Assembly (NCBI RefSeq): GCF_000429905.1
Contig: NZ_AUCT01000007.1
Location: 186,001-250,000 of the forward strand
Direction of reading: 5' to 3'
DNA: 64,000 nucleotides
Source of the DNA: Desulfatibacillum aliphaticivorans DSM 15576
GTDB lineage: Bacteria > Desulfobacterota > Desulfobacteria > Desulfobacterales > Desulfatibacillaceae
A program made the position numbers and the translations under genes. The notes under the pieces were generated by a model that saw only the letters and a program-made list of their open reading frames with translations, was not told where the DNA came from and searched no databases. Positions within the stretch are counted from its first letter, which is position 1; each line of letters starts with the position of its first letter. Positions 17,916-25,946 of this stretch are shown here, one piece after another.

Positions 17916-18360
17916 TGGGCTCCTCCTCTTCCTCATCAGGGACAACTCTGTATGCCAGTTCCAAGGCCCCTGTCGGGCAGGCTGCCACGCAAGCGGGATC
18001 GCCGCCGCACAAGTCGCACTTGACGGATTTTTTCAGGTCCGGGTCCACGCCGACCATTTCAATGGGGCAATACTTACGGCACATGTTGCAGCCTATGCAT
18101 TTATCGCGGTCCACCACCAGGGCGCGGGTTTCGGGATCGCGGCTGATGGCCTTGGCCGGGCAGACATTGGCGCAGTAGGCGTTTTCACACTGATTGCAAA
18201 CCGTGGGAAAGTGGTAGAGATTCTCCGCCTTGTGAGTTATGCGGAGCAACGCCCTGTGCGGGTTGTAGCCCCCCAAGAGGCGCTGGGAGCAGGCCAATTG
18301 GCAAAGGCTGCAACCCGTGCACAGGTCAAAGTTAGTCTTGATAAAAAAGGTTTTGGCCAT
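17908..18360 (-). CDS. Four-cluster ferredoxin, AOR electron-transfer subunit
   Basis: A 150-residue Fe-S protein of the HycB/DmsB type. Sixteen cysteines fall in four groups (14/17/20/24, 55/58/63/67, 88/91/94/98 and 115/118/124/128), enough for four [4Fe-4S] clusters. It begins 15 bp after the livK stop, and its stop overlaps the AOR start by 8 bases, so the pair is translationally coupled. Known AOR operons often carry such a subunit. It probably moves electrons between AOR and a soluble or membrane carrier. The C-terminus is acidic (EEEEE). Confidence 0.92.
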   Translation of the reverse strand: MAKTFFIKTNFDLCTGCSLCQLACSQRLLGGYNPHRALLRITHKAENLYHFPTVCNQCENAYCANVCPAKAISRDPETRALVVDRDKCIGCNMCRKYCPIEMVGVDPDLKKSVKCDLCGGDPACVAACPTGALELAYRVVPDEEEEEPNG

Positions 18361-18375
18361 ATACCGATAAAATTC

Positions 18376-19596
18376 CTATTTACACCACCTGGGCGTCTGG
18401 AATTTGAAGTCCTTGTAGGGCTTGACCGGAGGATCGGTGAAGATGGTCACCAACTCGCCGCCCTGCACCTGATAATGTCCGATGGGCACATCCCCGCCGG
18501 CGCGCATGACGTTGCTCTTGTCCCATTTCCACCAGCCGGTCTCGCCTTTGTAGCCCTTGGTGGAGATGTATTTGCAAACGGCTGCATGGTCCTTTGCATC
18601 GCCCACGGCTTCCACGGCCGCGGCCCAGGCTTTTACGCCGCTATAGGCTGCCCAGGAGCCGGCCTGAGGCTGATGGCCCCAGATTTTCTTGAAGTTTTCC
18701 ACCCAGGCCTGAGCTTCGGGCGTAGGTGCGGTGGGGGTGGGCATGGCAGTGGGAACTTCGCCGATGATGCCGTCGGCTTCCGTGCCCATGGTCTGGACCA
18801 CTTCCCTGGGGACAATGGAGTAGCCGTAGCTCAGGATGGATTTTGTCGGGGATTCCATGAACTGACGGAAGAAGGTGATGACTTCCTGAGCGCTGACGAT
18901 TTCCAGATGAATGATAGCGGGTTTGGCTTTGCGAATCCGAGTGAGGATGGGTCCCCATTCACGGGTGCCGTAAGGCACTTCTTCATGCAGAGCCACTTTC
19001 CAGCCTTCCTTCTTGAAGTTTTTGGCCAGGGTTTCGCCCACGCCGGTTCCCCAGGCGTCGTCCGCCGTGATGATGGCGACTTTCTTGTTGGGGTACTCGT
19101 AAGGCAGAGCCATCAAAACCCGGAACATACTGGAAGCCTGGTTGATGTCCGTGTCCGTAAGCTGATAGATGTTGGAGTATTTCTTGGGATCCTGGTTGAA
19201 TACGTCCACCGCGGACTGGGAGCCGTCGTCAGCGAAGAAAGGAGCGGTGTACTTGCCGTAGGCGCGCACGTCCTGGCCCCAACCGGCCCATCCCGCATGC
19301 ACGGAATCGACTTTCATTTTGCCGCACAGATAGTCGGCGCCCTGCATAACCCTTTCCGGGGCGAATTCCTGGGTGTCGAACCGCACGGGCTCAAGCTGTT
19401 TGCCCAACAGCCCCCCGGACGCATTGATTTCGTCGATGGCAATCTTGATGCCTTTCCAGTAATTGTCTCCGGTGTCCGTGTAGGCGCCCGTCATAGCCAG
19501 GGGAACGCCAACCTTAATGGTGTCCGCGGCCATGACCGGAACGGCCATCGCCAGGGCGACTGTGATCGTCAGAATCAAACTAACCAGCTTTTTCAA
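18376..19596 (-). CDS. livK: Liv-type ABC transporter substrate-binding protein (TTG start)
   Basis: A 406-residue periplasmic binding protein of the branched-chain amino acid/amide (HAAT) family. The start is best placed at a TTG (19596): AAGGAGG lies five bases upstream and a classical signal peptide follows (KKLVSLILTITVALAMAVPVMA, cleaved near residue 23). The mature N-terminus DTIKVGVPLAMTGAYTDTG is family-typical. Ligand is not known. The HAGWAGWGQD and AYGKY segments near the expected ligand region are rich in Trp/Tyr, which would suit an aromatic or quaternary ammonium ligand, but this is inference. It is encoded between livM and the ferredoxin. Confidence 0.9.
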   Translation of the reverse strand: MKKLVSLILTITVALAMAVPVMAADTIKVGVPLAMTGAYTDTGDNYWKGIKIAIDEINASGGLLGKQLEPVRFDTQEFAPERVMQGADYLCGKMKVDSVHAGWAGWGQDVRAYGKYTAPFFADDGSQSAVDVFNQDPKKYSNIYQLTDTDINQASSMFRVLMALPYEYPNKKVAIITADDAWGTGVGETLAKNFKKEGWKVALHEEVPYGTREWGPILTRIRKAKPAIIHLEIVSAQEVITFFRQFMESPTKSILSYGYSIVPREVVQTMGTEADGIIGEVPTAMPTPTAPTPEAQAWVENFKKIWGHQPQAGSWAAYSGVKAWAAAVEAVGDAKDHAAVCKYISTKGYKGETGWWKWDKSNVMRAGGDVPIGHYQVQGGELVTIFTDPPVKPYKDFKFQTPRWCK

Positions 19597-19649
19597 TGGA
19601 ACCTCCTTGGTTATAATTAGTATTGGGGGTGGAAAGAACAGACGTCCTG

Positions 19650-20627
19650 TCATGCCTCCGCTTCCCGGGTTTTGCTTTTTCCGTTGAAGATGCGGCGTAA
19701 AAGGCCGATCACTCCATCTGGCAGCAAAAGCACCAGGACCACCACCAGCCCCCCCAGGATCAAAGGCCTGTAAGGCCCAAGAGGAGACAGCATTTCGTTC
19801 AATGTAACCGTGACTATGGCGCCCAGGATGGCGCCGGGAAACTGCCCGATTCCGCCGATGACCAGCATGATCATGAGGGTGACGAACAGGTCTATGCCAA
19901 GCATCCGTGTGGACAGCATGCCCACATAATGGGCGTAGAAGCCGCCCACCATGCCGGTGAGGAAGCTGGTCAGGGCGAACACCGCCAGCTTGTATTTGAA
20001 GGCGCTGACTCCCAGGCTGGCGGAAAAATCCTCGCTGTCTTTCAGCGCCAGAAAGGCCGTGCCCCAAAACGAGCGGATGACCATGAGGATGATTATGGAG
20101 CAAATCACGGCCAGAACCAGGGTCAGGTAGAACACCGCCACCTTGTTATCCGGCGTGAATGCATATCCGAAAATATTGATGGGGGGGATGGTCAGGATGC
20201 CCCGGGAGCCGCCCGTGCCGATGGCCCGGCCCATGTGTCCCTTCAGAAAAGGCTCCAGGATCATGTGCACGGCGAAGGTCACCAAAGCCACGTAGGCGCC
20301 TTTCAGACGCAAACACGGCAGCCCCACCAAAACGCCCAGCACGGCGGCTATACCGCCCGCGATGAATATGGAAAAAAACGGCGGAATGCCGAATTTATTG
20401 GATACAATGGCCGAGGCGTAAGCCCCGATGACGAAAAAAGCCACCTGGCCGAAGCTGAAAATGCCTGCGAAACCCATGATCAGGTCCCAGCACGAGGCCA
20501 CTACGCCCCAAATCAGGATCATGATCAGGATATGCATCATGTAATCCACGCCGCCGACAAAAAGAGGCATAATCGCCAGCCCGCCGTATATTATGGCCAT
20601 AAGGCCGCCCATGCGCTGCCAACTCAT
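19650..20627 (-). CDS. livM: Liv-type ABC transporter permease LivM
   Basis: A 325-residue inner-membrane permease with about nine or ten hydrophobic segments and the family blocks WDLIMGFAGIFSFGQVAFF, GLPCLRLKGAYVALVTFA and VIGGIGQFPGAILGA (the EAA-type coupling region). It pairs with LivH to form the channel for the substrate delivered by the binding protein. Its ATG is 4 bp after the livH stop. The C-terminus is short and basic. No unusual features. Confidence 0.93.
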   Translation of the reverse strand: MSWQRMGGLMAIIYGGLAIMPLFVGGVDYMMHILIMILIWGVVASCWDLIMGFAGIFSFGQVAFFVIGAYASAIVSNKFGIPPFFSIFIAGGIAAVLGVLVGLPCLRLKGAYVALVTFAVHMILEPFLKGHMGRAIGTGGSRGILTIPPINIFGYAFTPDNKVAVFYLTLVLAVICSIIILMVIRSFWGTAFLALKDSEDFSASLGVSAFKYKLAVFALTSFLTGMVGGFYAHYVGMLSTRMLGIDLFVTLMIMLVIGGIGQFPGAILGAIVTVTLNEMLSPLGPYRPLILGGLVVVLVLLLPDGVIGLLRRIFNGKSKTREAEA

Positions 20628-20631
20628 AGTA

Positions 20632-21507
20632 CTACCCCCATTTGCCCATCAGCCCCTGGGGCCTGACGGCCAGGGTGGCTAAGAGAACTGCAAACAATGC
20701 AAAAAGAACCCAGGTCATGCCGAACCAATAGCCCACAAAGGCTTCCAGCATGCCCAGGATGAACGCGGCGTACAGGCCGCCCTGGATGGAGCCCATGCCG
20801 CCGAAGGCGGTGATGACCCACGATTTGACCAGGATGTCCCATCCTCCGGTGGGGGAGACGAAATATTTCTGGGCCAGCAAAACCCCGCCCGCGCCCACCA
20901 TGACCGTGGAAATGGCGAAGGTGGCGGCGAAAACCCGGTCCTTGGGGATGCCCACGATCCTGGCGCCTTCCGGGTTCTGGGCCACAGCCCGAACCGCCAT
21001 GCCGATGCGGGTGTTATTGAGAATCCAGCGAAAAGCCAGGATGCCGCTGACCGACAGCACCAGGATCACTATATCCTGATAGGAAATCACGATATCCCCG
21101 AGATCCCAAACCCCGTCCACGATGGGCGGCAGGGATTTCATCCGGGATCCAAAAACCACCTGGTAGAAATTGTCCATGAACAAGGCCAGGCCCAGGGTGA
21201 TCATCATGACTTTGATCTCCCAGTCAGAGCGGCTCCGCAAAGGCGCGACAATGAGCTTTTCCGTCACGTAGCCAAAGACCATGAGCAGCGGCAGGGCGAC
21301 GATGAACACGGAGATGTATCCGCCCCATATTCCAATGCCGGCCAAAAGCACCCAGGCCAGGTATCCGCCCAGACTGTAAAAGGAGCCGTAGGCGAAGTTA
21401 AAGGCCTTGGATACGCCGTAGACCAGGGTGAGGCCCACGGCCATGAGGGCGTAGACCGAGCCGTTGGTCAGTCCGCTTATGAATACGTCCACATATTCCA
21501 TAAGCAT
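20632..21507 (-). CDS. livH: Liv-type ABC transporter permease LivH
   Basis: A 291-residue inner-membrane permease of the LivH family. Typical segments are GLTNGSVYALMAVGLTLVYG near the N-terminus, FNFAYGSFYSLGGY, and VITAFGGMGSIQGGLYAAF toward the end. The ATG at 21507 is used; an in-frame ATG two codons later is equally possible. It follows livF after 42 bp and abuts livM, so permease and ATPase genes are in one transcript. Confidence 0.93.
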   Translation of the reverse strand: MLMEYVDVFISGLTNGSVYALMAVGLTLVYGVSKAFNFAYGSFYSLGGYLAWVLLAGIGIWGGYISVFIVALPLLMVFGYVTEKLIVAPLRSRSDWEIKVMMITLGLALFMDNFYQVVFGSRMKSLPPIVDGVWDLGDIVISYQDIVILVLSVSGILAFRWILNNTRIGMAVRAVAQNPEGARIVGIPKDRVFAATFAISTVMVGAGGVLLAQKYFVSPTGGWDILVKSWVITAFGGMGSIQGGLYAAFILGMLEAFVGYWFGMTWVLFALFAVLLATLAVRPQGLMGKWG

Positions 21508-21549
21508 TTTAAAACGGGGCCTCGCATGTTTTTCGTATTGATTTCATCA

Positions 21550-22254
21550 TTACATCCCCAAGAAAATTTCCTTTAAATGTTCGTTTTCCCCGGCTTCCTG
21601 GGCTGTGCCTTCAAAGGTGATCCGGCCTTCCTCCAGCATGTAAATGCGGTCGGCAAGCTCAGCAATCTGAGGAATATTCTGTTCCACTAAAAGGATGGAT
21701 TTACCCTGCTTGTTGATTTCTTTGATAATATTGAAGACTTCCACCCGTAAATTGGGCTGAAGCCCCAGGGAGGGCTCGTCAATGCACATGAAGTCCGCAT
21801 TGCTCATGAGCCCCCGGGCGATGGCCAGCATACGGGCTTCGCCGCCGCTCAGGGTGCTGGCAAGCTGTTTTTTCCGCTCTTCCAGCCTGGGAAAAAGCTC
21901 CAGAACCTTGGCCAGGTTTTTCTTTTCAAAAGGCCGGGCGTTTTTGGAGTAGGCGCCCAGCTTGAGGTTTTCCAGCACGCTCATTTCGGGAAACAACTCC
22001 CGGTTTTCCGCAATGTAAATAACGCCGTCGTTCACCAGCTTTTCCGCGGGCCTGCCCGTAATGTCCCGATCCTTGTAGGTGATGGCGCCCTGCACCTGAT
22101 CCACCAGGCCGCAAATGGATTTCAGCAAGGTGCTTTTGCCGTGGCCGTTGGGGCCCAGGATCACAACCACTTCCTGCTCCCGGACGTGGATGGAAACGTC
22201 GTGCAGCACGTGAAACTGGCCGTAAAATGCGTTGAGATCAGTTGTCTGAAGCAT
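21550..22254 (-). CDS. livF: Liv-type ABC transporter ATPase LivF
   Basis: A 234-residue ATPase. The Walker A is GPNGHGKST (34-42), where His replaces the more common Ala. The signature LSGGEARMLAIARGL and Walker B FMCIDEPSLGL are intact, and the H-loop region lies in ILLVEQNIP. It powers import with LivG. Its start overlaps the end of livG by 17 bases, which implies translational coupling. Confidence 0.93.
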   Translation of the reverse strand: MLQTTDLNAFYGQFHVLHDVSIHVREQEVVVILGPNGHGKSTLLKSICGLVDQVQGAITYKDRDITGRPAEKLVNDGVIYIAENRELFPEMSVLENLKLGAYSKNARPFEKKNLAKVLELFPRLEERKKQLASTLSGGEARMLAIARGLMSNADFMCIDEPSLGLQPNLRVEVFNIIKEINKQGKSILLVEQNIPQIAELADRIYMLEEGRITFEGTAQEAGENEHLKEIFLGM

Positions 22255-22957
22255 AGGCGTCCCCCAGGTAGCATTCCACCACCTGCTTGTTGCTGGTGAC
22301 CTTTTCGGGATCTCCGCTGGCGATCTTTGCGCCGGACTCGATGATGAGCAGGGTTTCCGTCAGCTCGGTCAGCACCTTCATGAAATGCTCGATGATGATG
22401 ATGGTGACGCCCATTTCCTCGTTGATGCGGCGGATGAAATCCATCAACTCCTGGATTTCATGGGCGTTGGAGCCTGCCATGGGCTCGTCCAGCATAAGGA
22501 GCTTGGGCCTTGTAGCCAGGGCGGCGCCCATCATGAGCTTTTTCTTGCCCAACAGGTCCAGGGCGCCGGTGTTGCAAGAGCGATCTTCTTCGAAATTCAG
22601 GAAGTGCAGCAAAAAATCCACGTACTGGGAGTCAAAGCCGTTGTCATCCCCAAAGCGCGAGCCTACGCTCAGCGCCTCCTCCACGGTGAGGGAGGGGAAT
22701 GTGCGGGGAACCTGAAAGGTGCGGGCTATGCCCATTTTTGCGATTTGGTGGGGCTTCTTGCCGGCGATATCTTTGCCGTTGAAAAGGAGCTTGCCGTCAA
22801 AGGGGTAAAATCCGGTGATGAGGTTGTATACAGTGGATTTTCCGGCGCCGTTGGGGCCGGCTATGCCAAAGATCTGGTTTTCGTCCACCTTAAAGCTCAA
22901 GTCGTTGACTGCAACCAGTTCTCCAAATTTTTTGGTAAGATGGATTGCTTCTAGCAC
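22238..22957 (-). CDS. livG: Liv-type ABC transporter ATPase LivG (degenerate signature motif)
   Basis: A 239-residue ATPase with a GTG start at 22957 preceded by AGGAAGG. Walker A is GPNGAGKST (34-42), Walker B is LLMLDEPMAG, and the switch histidine is in IIIIEHFMKV. Odd: the ABC signature, usually L-P/S-x-G-Q-x-R in LivG, here reads LLGKKKLMMG, so the Gly-Gln-Gln-Arg part is altered. LivF has an intact signature, so the heterodimer may have one normal and one degenerate ATP site, or the change may be tolerated. It starts 43 bp after gntR. Confidence 0.9.
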   Translation of the reverse strand: MLEAIHLTKKFGELVAVNDLSFKVDENQIFGIAGPNGAGKSTVYNLITGFYPFDGKLLFNGKDIAGKKPHQIAKMGIARTFQVPRTFPSLTVEEALSVGSRFGDDNGFDSQYVDFLLHFLNFEEDRSCNTGALDLLGKKKLMMGAALATRPKLLMLDEPMAGSNAHEIQELMDFIRRINEEMGVTIIIIEHFMKVLTELTETLLIIESGAKIASGDPEKVTSNKQVVECYLGDAYASDN

Positions 22958-23000
22958 AATAAACCTTCCTCGCCCGATTTAACGGGCTGACGCCCTGATT

Positions 23001-23798
23001 TCAGGGACCGGGGATGTCGGGCGTGGACGCCCAAAAATCCGCGTCCTGGCCCTCGGCCCGTAGATTGTTTTCCTGGACTTCCCTGTCCTCCAGGCATTTT
23101 TGCAGCATGACGTAATGGTAGCCTATATAGGACAACGCCTTCAGAGGCTCGTTGTCGGCAATGGCCTGGGCGGTCTCCCGCCAGTTGCCCGCCGTTCTGG
23201 AACGGTACTCGTCGTCTTCGTACAAAACCGCATCGTGAGAGCTTAATCCCAACTGCACGGCCCGCATAATCCATTCAAAAACCGGATTCTTGGTCATCCT
23301 GGCCAGCCGGATGTTCAGCCTCCGGTCCAGTTCATGGACCGCATCCATGTCCGGATCTTCCTTGTTAAGCAGGTTTCCCAGTTGGATGGCGCCTTCCAGA
23401 AGCTGTTGCTTCTCTTCGGCGTCGGCTCTGGTGATGGCCAGGGTTGTGATGGTCCGGTCCATGCTTTCGCGGAACTCAATCAAGGATTGGGCGCTGATGC
23501 GTTGAAGCTTGAGGAACAAGCCTAACGACTCGCTGGCGTTATGAAGCTCCGCCTCTTTAATAAAGGCCCCGCCCTTGGCGCCTTTTTTAATCTCAATGAG
23601 CCCTTTTTGCTTGAGCGCCCGAAGGGCCTCCCGCACCACGCCCCGACTGGCGCCGAACTGGACGTGCAAATCCCGTTCGCTGGGCAGGCGTTCTCCGGGC
23701 TTAACCCGGCCGTCCATGATGGCCGCTTCAATTTGCAGGGCCACGTCTTCGCCGGCCCTGCCCACCCTGACGGGGGAAAACATGGGATTATCTTTCAT
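23001..23798 (-). CDS. GntR/FadR-family transcriptional regulator
   Basis: A 265-residue regulator. The N-terminal winged helix (about 10-80) has PGERLPSERDL, FGASRGVVREALRALKQKG and LIEIKKGAKGG. A C-terminal FCD-type helical effector domain follows (about 100-235), with candidate metal/ligand residues Asp and His (VHELDRRLNIRLA; SYIGYHYVML). FCD regulators respond to small organic acids or similar catabolites. It is first in the operon it probably controls (livGFHMK, ferredoxin, AOR, betA). Candidate operators of the family pattern TGGT-N3-ACCA occur upstream at 23967-24128. Confidence 0.92.
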   Translation of the reverse strand: MKDNPMFSPVRVGRAGEDVALQIEAAIMDGRVKPGERLPSERDLHVQFGASRGVVREALRALKQKGLIEIKKGAKGGAFIKEAELHNASESLGLFLKLQRISAQSLIEFRESMDRTITTLAITRADAEEKQQLLEGAIQLGNLLNKEDPDMDAVHELDRRLNIRLARMTKNPVFEWIMRAVQLGLSSHDAVLYEDDEYRSRTAGNWRETAQAIADNEPLKALSYIGYHYVMLQKCLEDREVQENNLRAEGQDADFWASTPDIPGP

Positions 23799-23898
23799 AA
23801 ATTCGGGTTCCTATCGGTAGAACCATTTTTCCCAAAAGGTCCTACATTTAAAAAGACCAAACTCTTGAAAACAACTTTGCCATGAAAAAATATAACAA

Positions 23899-23932
23899 AT
23901 ATTTTATATCGGTTATATTCTCAGGGCAAGAT
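23899..23932 (-). promoter_or_regulatory. Candidate sigma-70 promoter for the gntR-liv-AOR-betA operon
   Basis: On the minus strand TTGCCC (near 23932), a 17-bp A/T-rich spacer and TAAAAT (near 23904) form a plausible promoter about 105 bp before the gntR start. This stretch of the 23799-24144 gap is very A/T-rich (ATATAAAATATTTG). Exact boundaries are approximate. Confidence 0.4.
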
Positions 23933-23966
23933 ATTTTTGCACAGAAACGGAGAAAACATCCTCCTG

Positions 23967-23981
23967 AATGGTCCTGCCATT
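23967..23981. promoter_or_regulatory. Candidate GntR/FadR-type operator O1
   Basis: AATGGTCCTGCCATT is a near-perfect inverted repeat (AATGG/CCATT). It resembles the TTGGT-N3-ACCAA pattern known for PdhR/LldR-type FCD regulators. It lies just upstream of the candidate promoter. Confidence 0.45.
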
Positions 23982-24006
23982 GAATCCTGACACAAGACCG
24001 GCGCCT

Positions 24007-24024
24007 TGTCAAGGCGCCTTGACA
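24007..24024. promoter_or_regulatory. Perfect 18-bp palindrome upstream of gntR
   Basis: TGTCAAGGCGCCTTGACA reads identically on both strands. It overlaps a second 9-bp inverted repeat (24000-24018). No T-run follows, so it is not a terminator; an operator for a dimeric regulator is the likely use. Confidence 0.5.
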
Positions 24025-24086
24025 GAAAGGCTTAGCAGACGGACAGAATATCAATATACTATATTAAAACGGACAATTAATAAGTA

Positions 24087-24128
24087 AATTGGTCGGTAGT
24101 TTCGTGGCTTTTTAATGGTCGGACCGAA
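24087..24128. promoter_or_regulatory. Two further TGGTCGG operator-like sites
   Basis: AATTGGTCGGTAGTT (24087-24101) and AATGGTCGGACCGAA (24114-24128) share the AATGGTC/ATTGGTC core with O1. The second contains the perfect GGTC-G-GACC. They lie between the gntR promoter region and the terminator of the acyl-CoA ligase gene. Confidence 0.4.
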
Positions 24129-24144
24129 AAAAATTGCCAAGACG

Positions 24145-24186
24145 CAAAAAAACCCGCTCCCCCAATACAGGGAAGCGGGTTTTTTT
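24145..24186 (-). terminator. Bidirectional-type terminator after acyl-CoA ligase
   Basis: AACCCGCT(CCC) pairs with (GGG)AAGCGGGTT around a short loop (24151-24180), flanked by an A-run on the left and a T-run on the right, so it can work on both strands. It ends the ligase transcript on the minus strand. Confidence 0.88.
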
Positions 24187-24232
24187 AGGTATGGCGCTTT
24201 TGCGGCTCTTGCTGGGGGCGCCGCAGGAGCTT

Positions 24233-25897
24233 TTACTGATTCTTTTTGGCTTCGTGCTCGGCGCGAAGCACCTTGCGGAGCAGCTTGCCGACGGCGGACT
24301 TGGGCAGTTCCTCGCGGAATTCCACCATCTTGGGTTGCTTGTAAGGCGCCAGCTTTTCCTTACTGAAGGCGATGATGTCCTGCTCGGTCAGTTCCTGGCC
24401 GGGCTTGGGCACCACATAGGCCTTGACGGTCTCGCCGCGGTATTCGTCCGGGATGCCCACGGTCACGACTTCCGCGACCTTAGGATGGGTGGACAGGACT
24501 TCGTCGATTTCACGGGGATAGATGTTGTATCCGCCAGCGATGATCATGTCCTTGGTGCGGTCCACGATGGAGAGGTAGCCTTCCTCGTCCTGGATGGCCA
24601 CGTCGCCGGTGTGGAGCCAGCCGTCCTTAAGCTGTCCGGCGGTTTCCTCGGGGTTGTTCCAGTATTCCTTCATGACCACGGGGCCCTTGATCAAAAGCTC
24701 GCCCTTCTGGCCCGGCCCCACTTCGGTAACGCCGTCTTCGGGGTCGATGAGCTTGATTTCCATGTTGGAAATGGGAATGCCCACGGAGCCGGGCTTGGTG
24801 GTTCCCTGGACCGGGGTGCCCAGGCCCACGGAAGTGGTTTCGCTCATGCCCCAGCCTTCGGACATGTTCACGCCCAGGTCGCGGCCTTGCTCCAGCAGGC
24901 TCACTGCGATGGGGGCGCCGCCGCTGTTCAGGAAGGTGAACCGGCGGTCCAGTTCCAGTTCCTTGGCCTTGGGATGATTCAGGATCGCGTTGATCATGGT
25001 CGGGACCGCAGGCAGGAACATGGGATTCTCCATGAGACCGATGATGCCCATGATTTCCTCGATGTCAAAACGCGGAACCACGATCTGGGTGGCGCCGGTC
25101 ATGATGGACATGTTCATGGCCACCACGTCGCCGTACACATGGAAGAAAGGCAGGACGGACAGGGTGTAGCGCTTGTCCACGGACAGCATTTCCCAGGCCG
25201 GATCGCACCAGAACTTGAGGTTGAAGCAAGCGGCGATCAGGTTGTTATGGGTCAGGACCGCGCCCTTGGGCAGGCCGGTGGTGCCGCCGGTAAACTGGAT
25301 GAGGGCGGCGTCTTCGCCGTCGATCCGGGGCCTGTTGGGGGTTGTGTCCGTGCAATCGGCCAGGAACTGGGAAAAATGGAACCATTCCTTTTCCAGCTTC
25401 AGTTCTTCAGGCGTGCTCTGGGGCATGCCGTTGATGAAATCGGTAACCTTGGTGATGATAACCCGTTCGATGTTCGCGGCTTTGGCCACTTCCTGGATCA
25501 AAGGCACGACCATATCAAAGGAGATGAGCGTGCTGACGCCGGTGTTGCTGCACAGGGCGGTCAATTCTTCCGGGGTGTACATGGGGTTCAGGTTGACCAC
25601 GATGGCGCCCAGGCTCAAGGCTCCGTAATAGGCGACGATGTACTGGGGGCTGTTGGGCAGATGCAGGCCGACCCGGTCTCCCTTTTTAACGCCGGCGTTT
25701 TTCAAGGCGTTTGCAAAACGGGAGGACATCCTTTTCAGTTCGATGAACGTGGTTTCGGTCCCGAAAAAAGAAGTAGCTACTTTATTGGGGCAGGAAAAAG
25801 CCGTCATGGACAAAATCTCATGGGCTCCAACCTTGGGATAGTTAATGAAAGCGGGTACGCCGGGATCATAACTTTTGTGCCAAAATTTTTCTTCCAT
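24233..25897 (-). CDS. Acyl-CoA ligase (long/medium-chain fatty acid type)
   Basis: A 554-residue AMP-forming ligase that activates a carboxylate to its CoA thioester. The ATG at 25897 (AAGGA upstream) begins MEEKFWHKSYDPGVP; the longer frame overlaps the upstream gap. Motifs are the P-loop FTGGTTGLPKGAVLTHNN, EGWGMSETT, and the hinge/C-terminal HTGDVAIQDEEGYLSIVDR and GGYNIYPREIDE, with the catalytic Lys near the end in KSAVGKLLRKVL. It is FadD-like, but chain length cannot be read from sequence. It follows a molybdopterin oxidoreductase after 49 bp. It could activate the acid made by the AOR operon downstream, but it has a separate terminator. Confidence 0.9.
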   Translation of the reverse strand: MEEKFWHKSYDPGVPAFINYPKVGAHEILSMTAFSCPNKVATSFFGTETTFIELKRMSSRFANALKNAGVKKGDRVGLHLPNSPQYIVAYYGALSLGAIVVNLNPMYTPEELTALCSNTGVSTLISFDMVVPLIQEVAKAANIERVIITKVTDFINGMPQSTPEELKLEKEWFHFSQFLADCTDTTPNRPRIDGEDAALIQFTGGTTGLPKGAVLTHNNLIAACFNLKFWCDPAWEMLSVDKRYTLSVLPFFHVYGDVVAMNMSIMTGATQIVVPRFDIEEIMGIIGLMENPMFLPAVPTMINAILNHPKAKELELDRRFTFLNSGGAPIAVSLLEQGRDLGVNMSEGWGMSETTSVGLGTPVQGTTKPGSVGIPISNMEIKLIDPEDGVTEVGPGQKGELLIKGPVVMKEYWNNPEETAGQLKDGWLHTGDVAIQDEEGYLSIVDRTKDMIIAGGYNIYPREIDEVLSTHPKVAEVVTVGIPDEYRGETVKAYVVPKPGQELTEQDIIAFSKEKLAPYKQPKMVEFREELPKSAVGKLLRKVLRAEHEAKKNQ

Positions 25898-25946
25898 CTT
25901 GCAGTCCTTTCCAAATCTGGGTCTTGGGGGGTTCTGGGAGGAGGCC

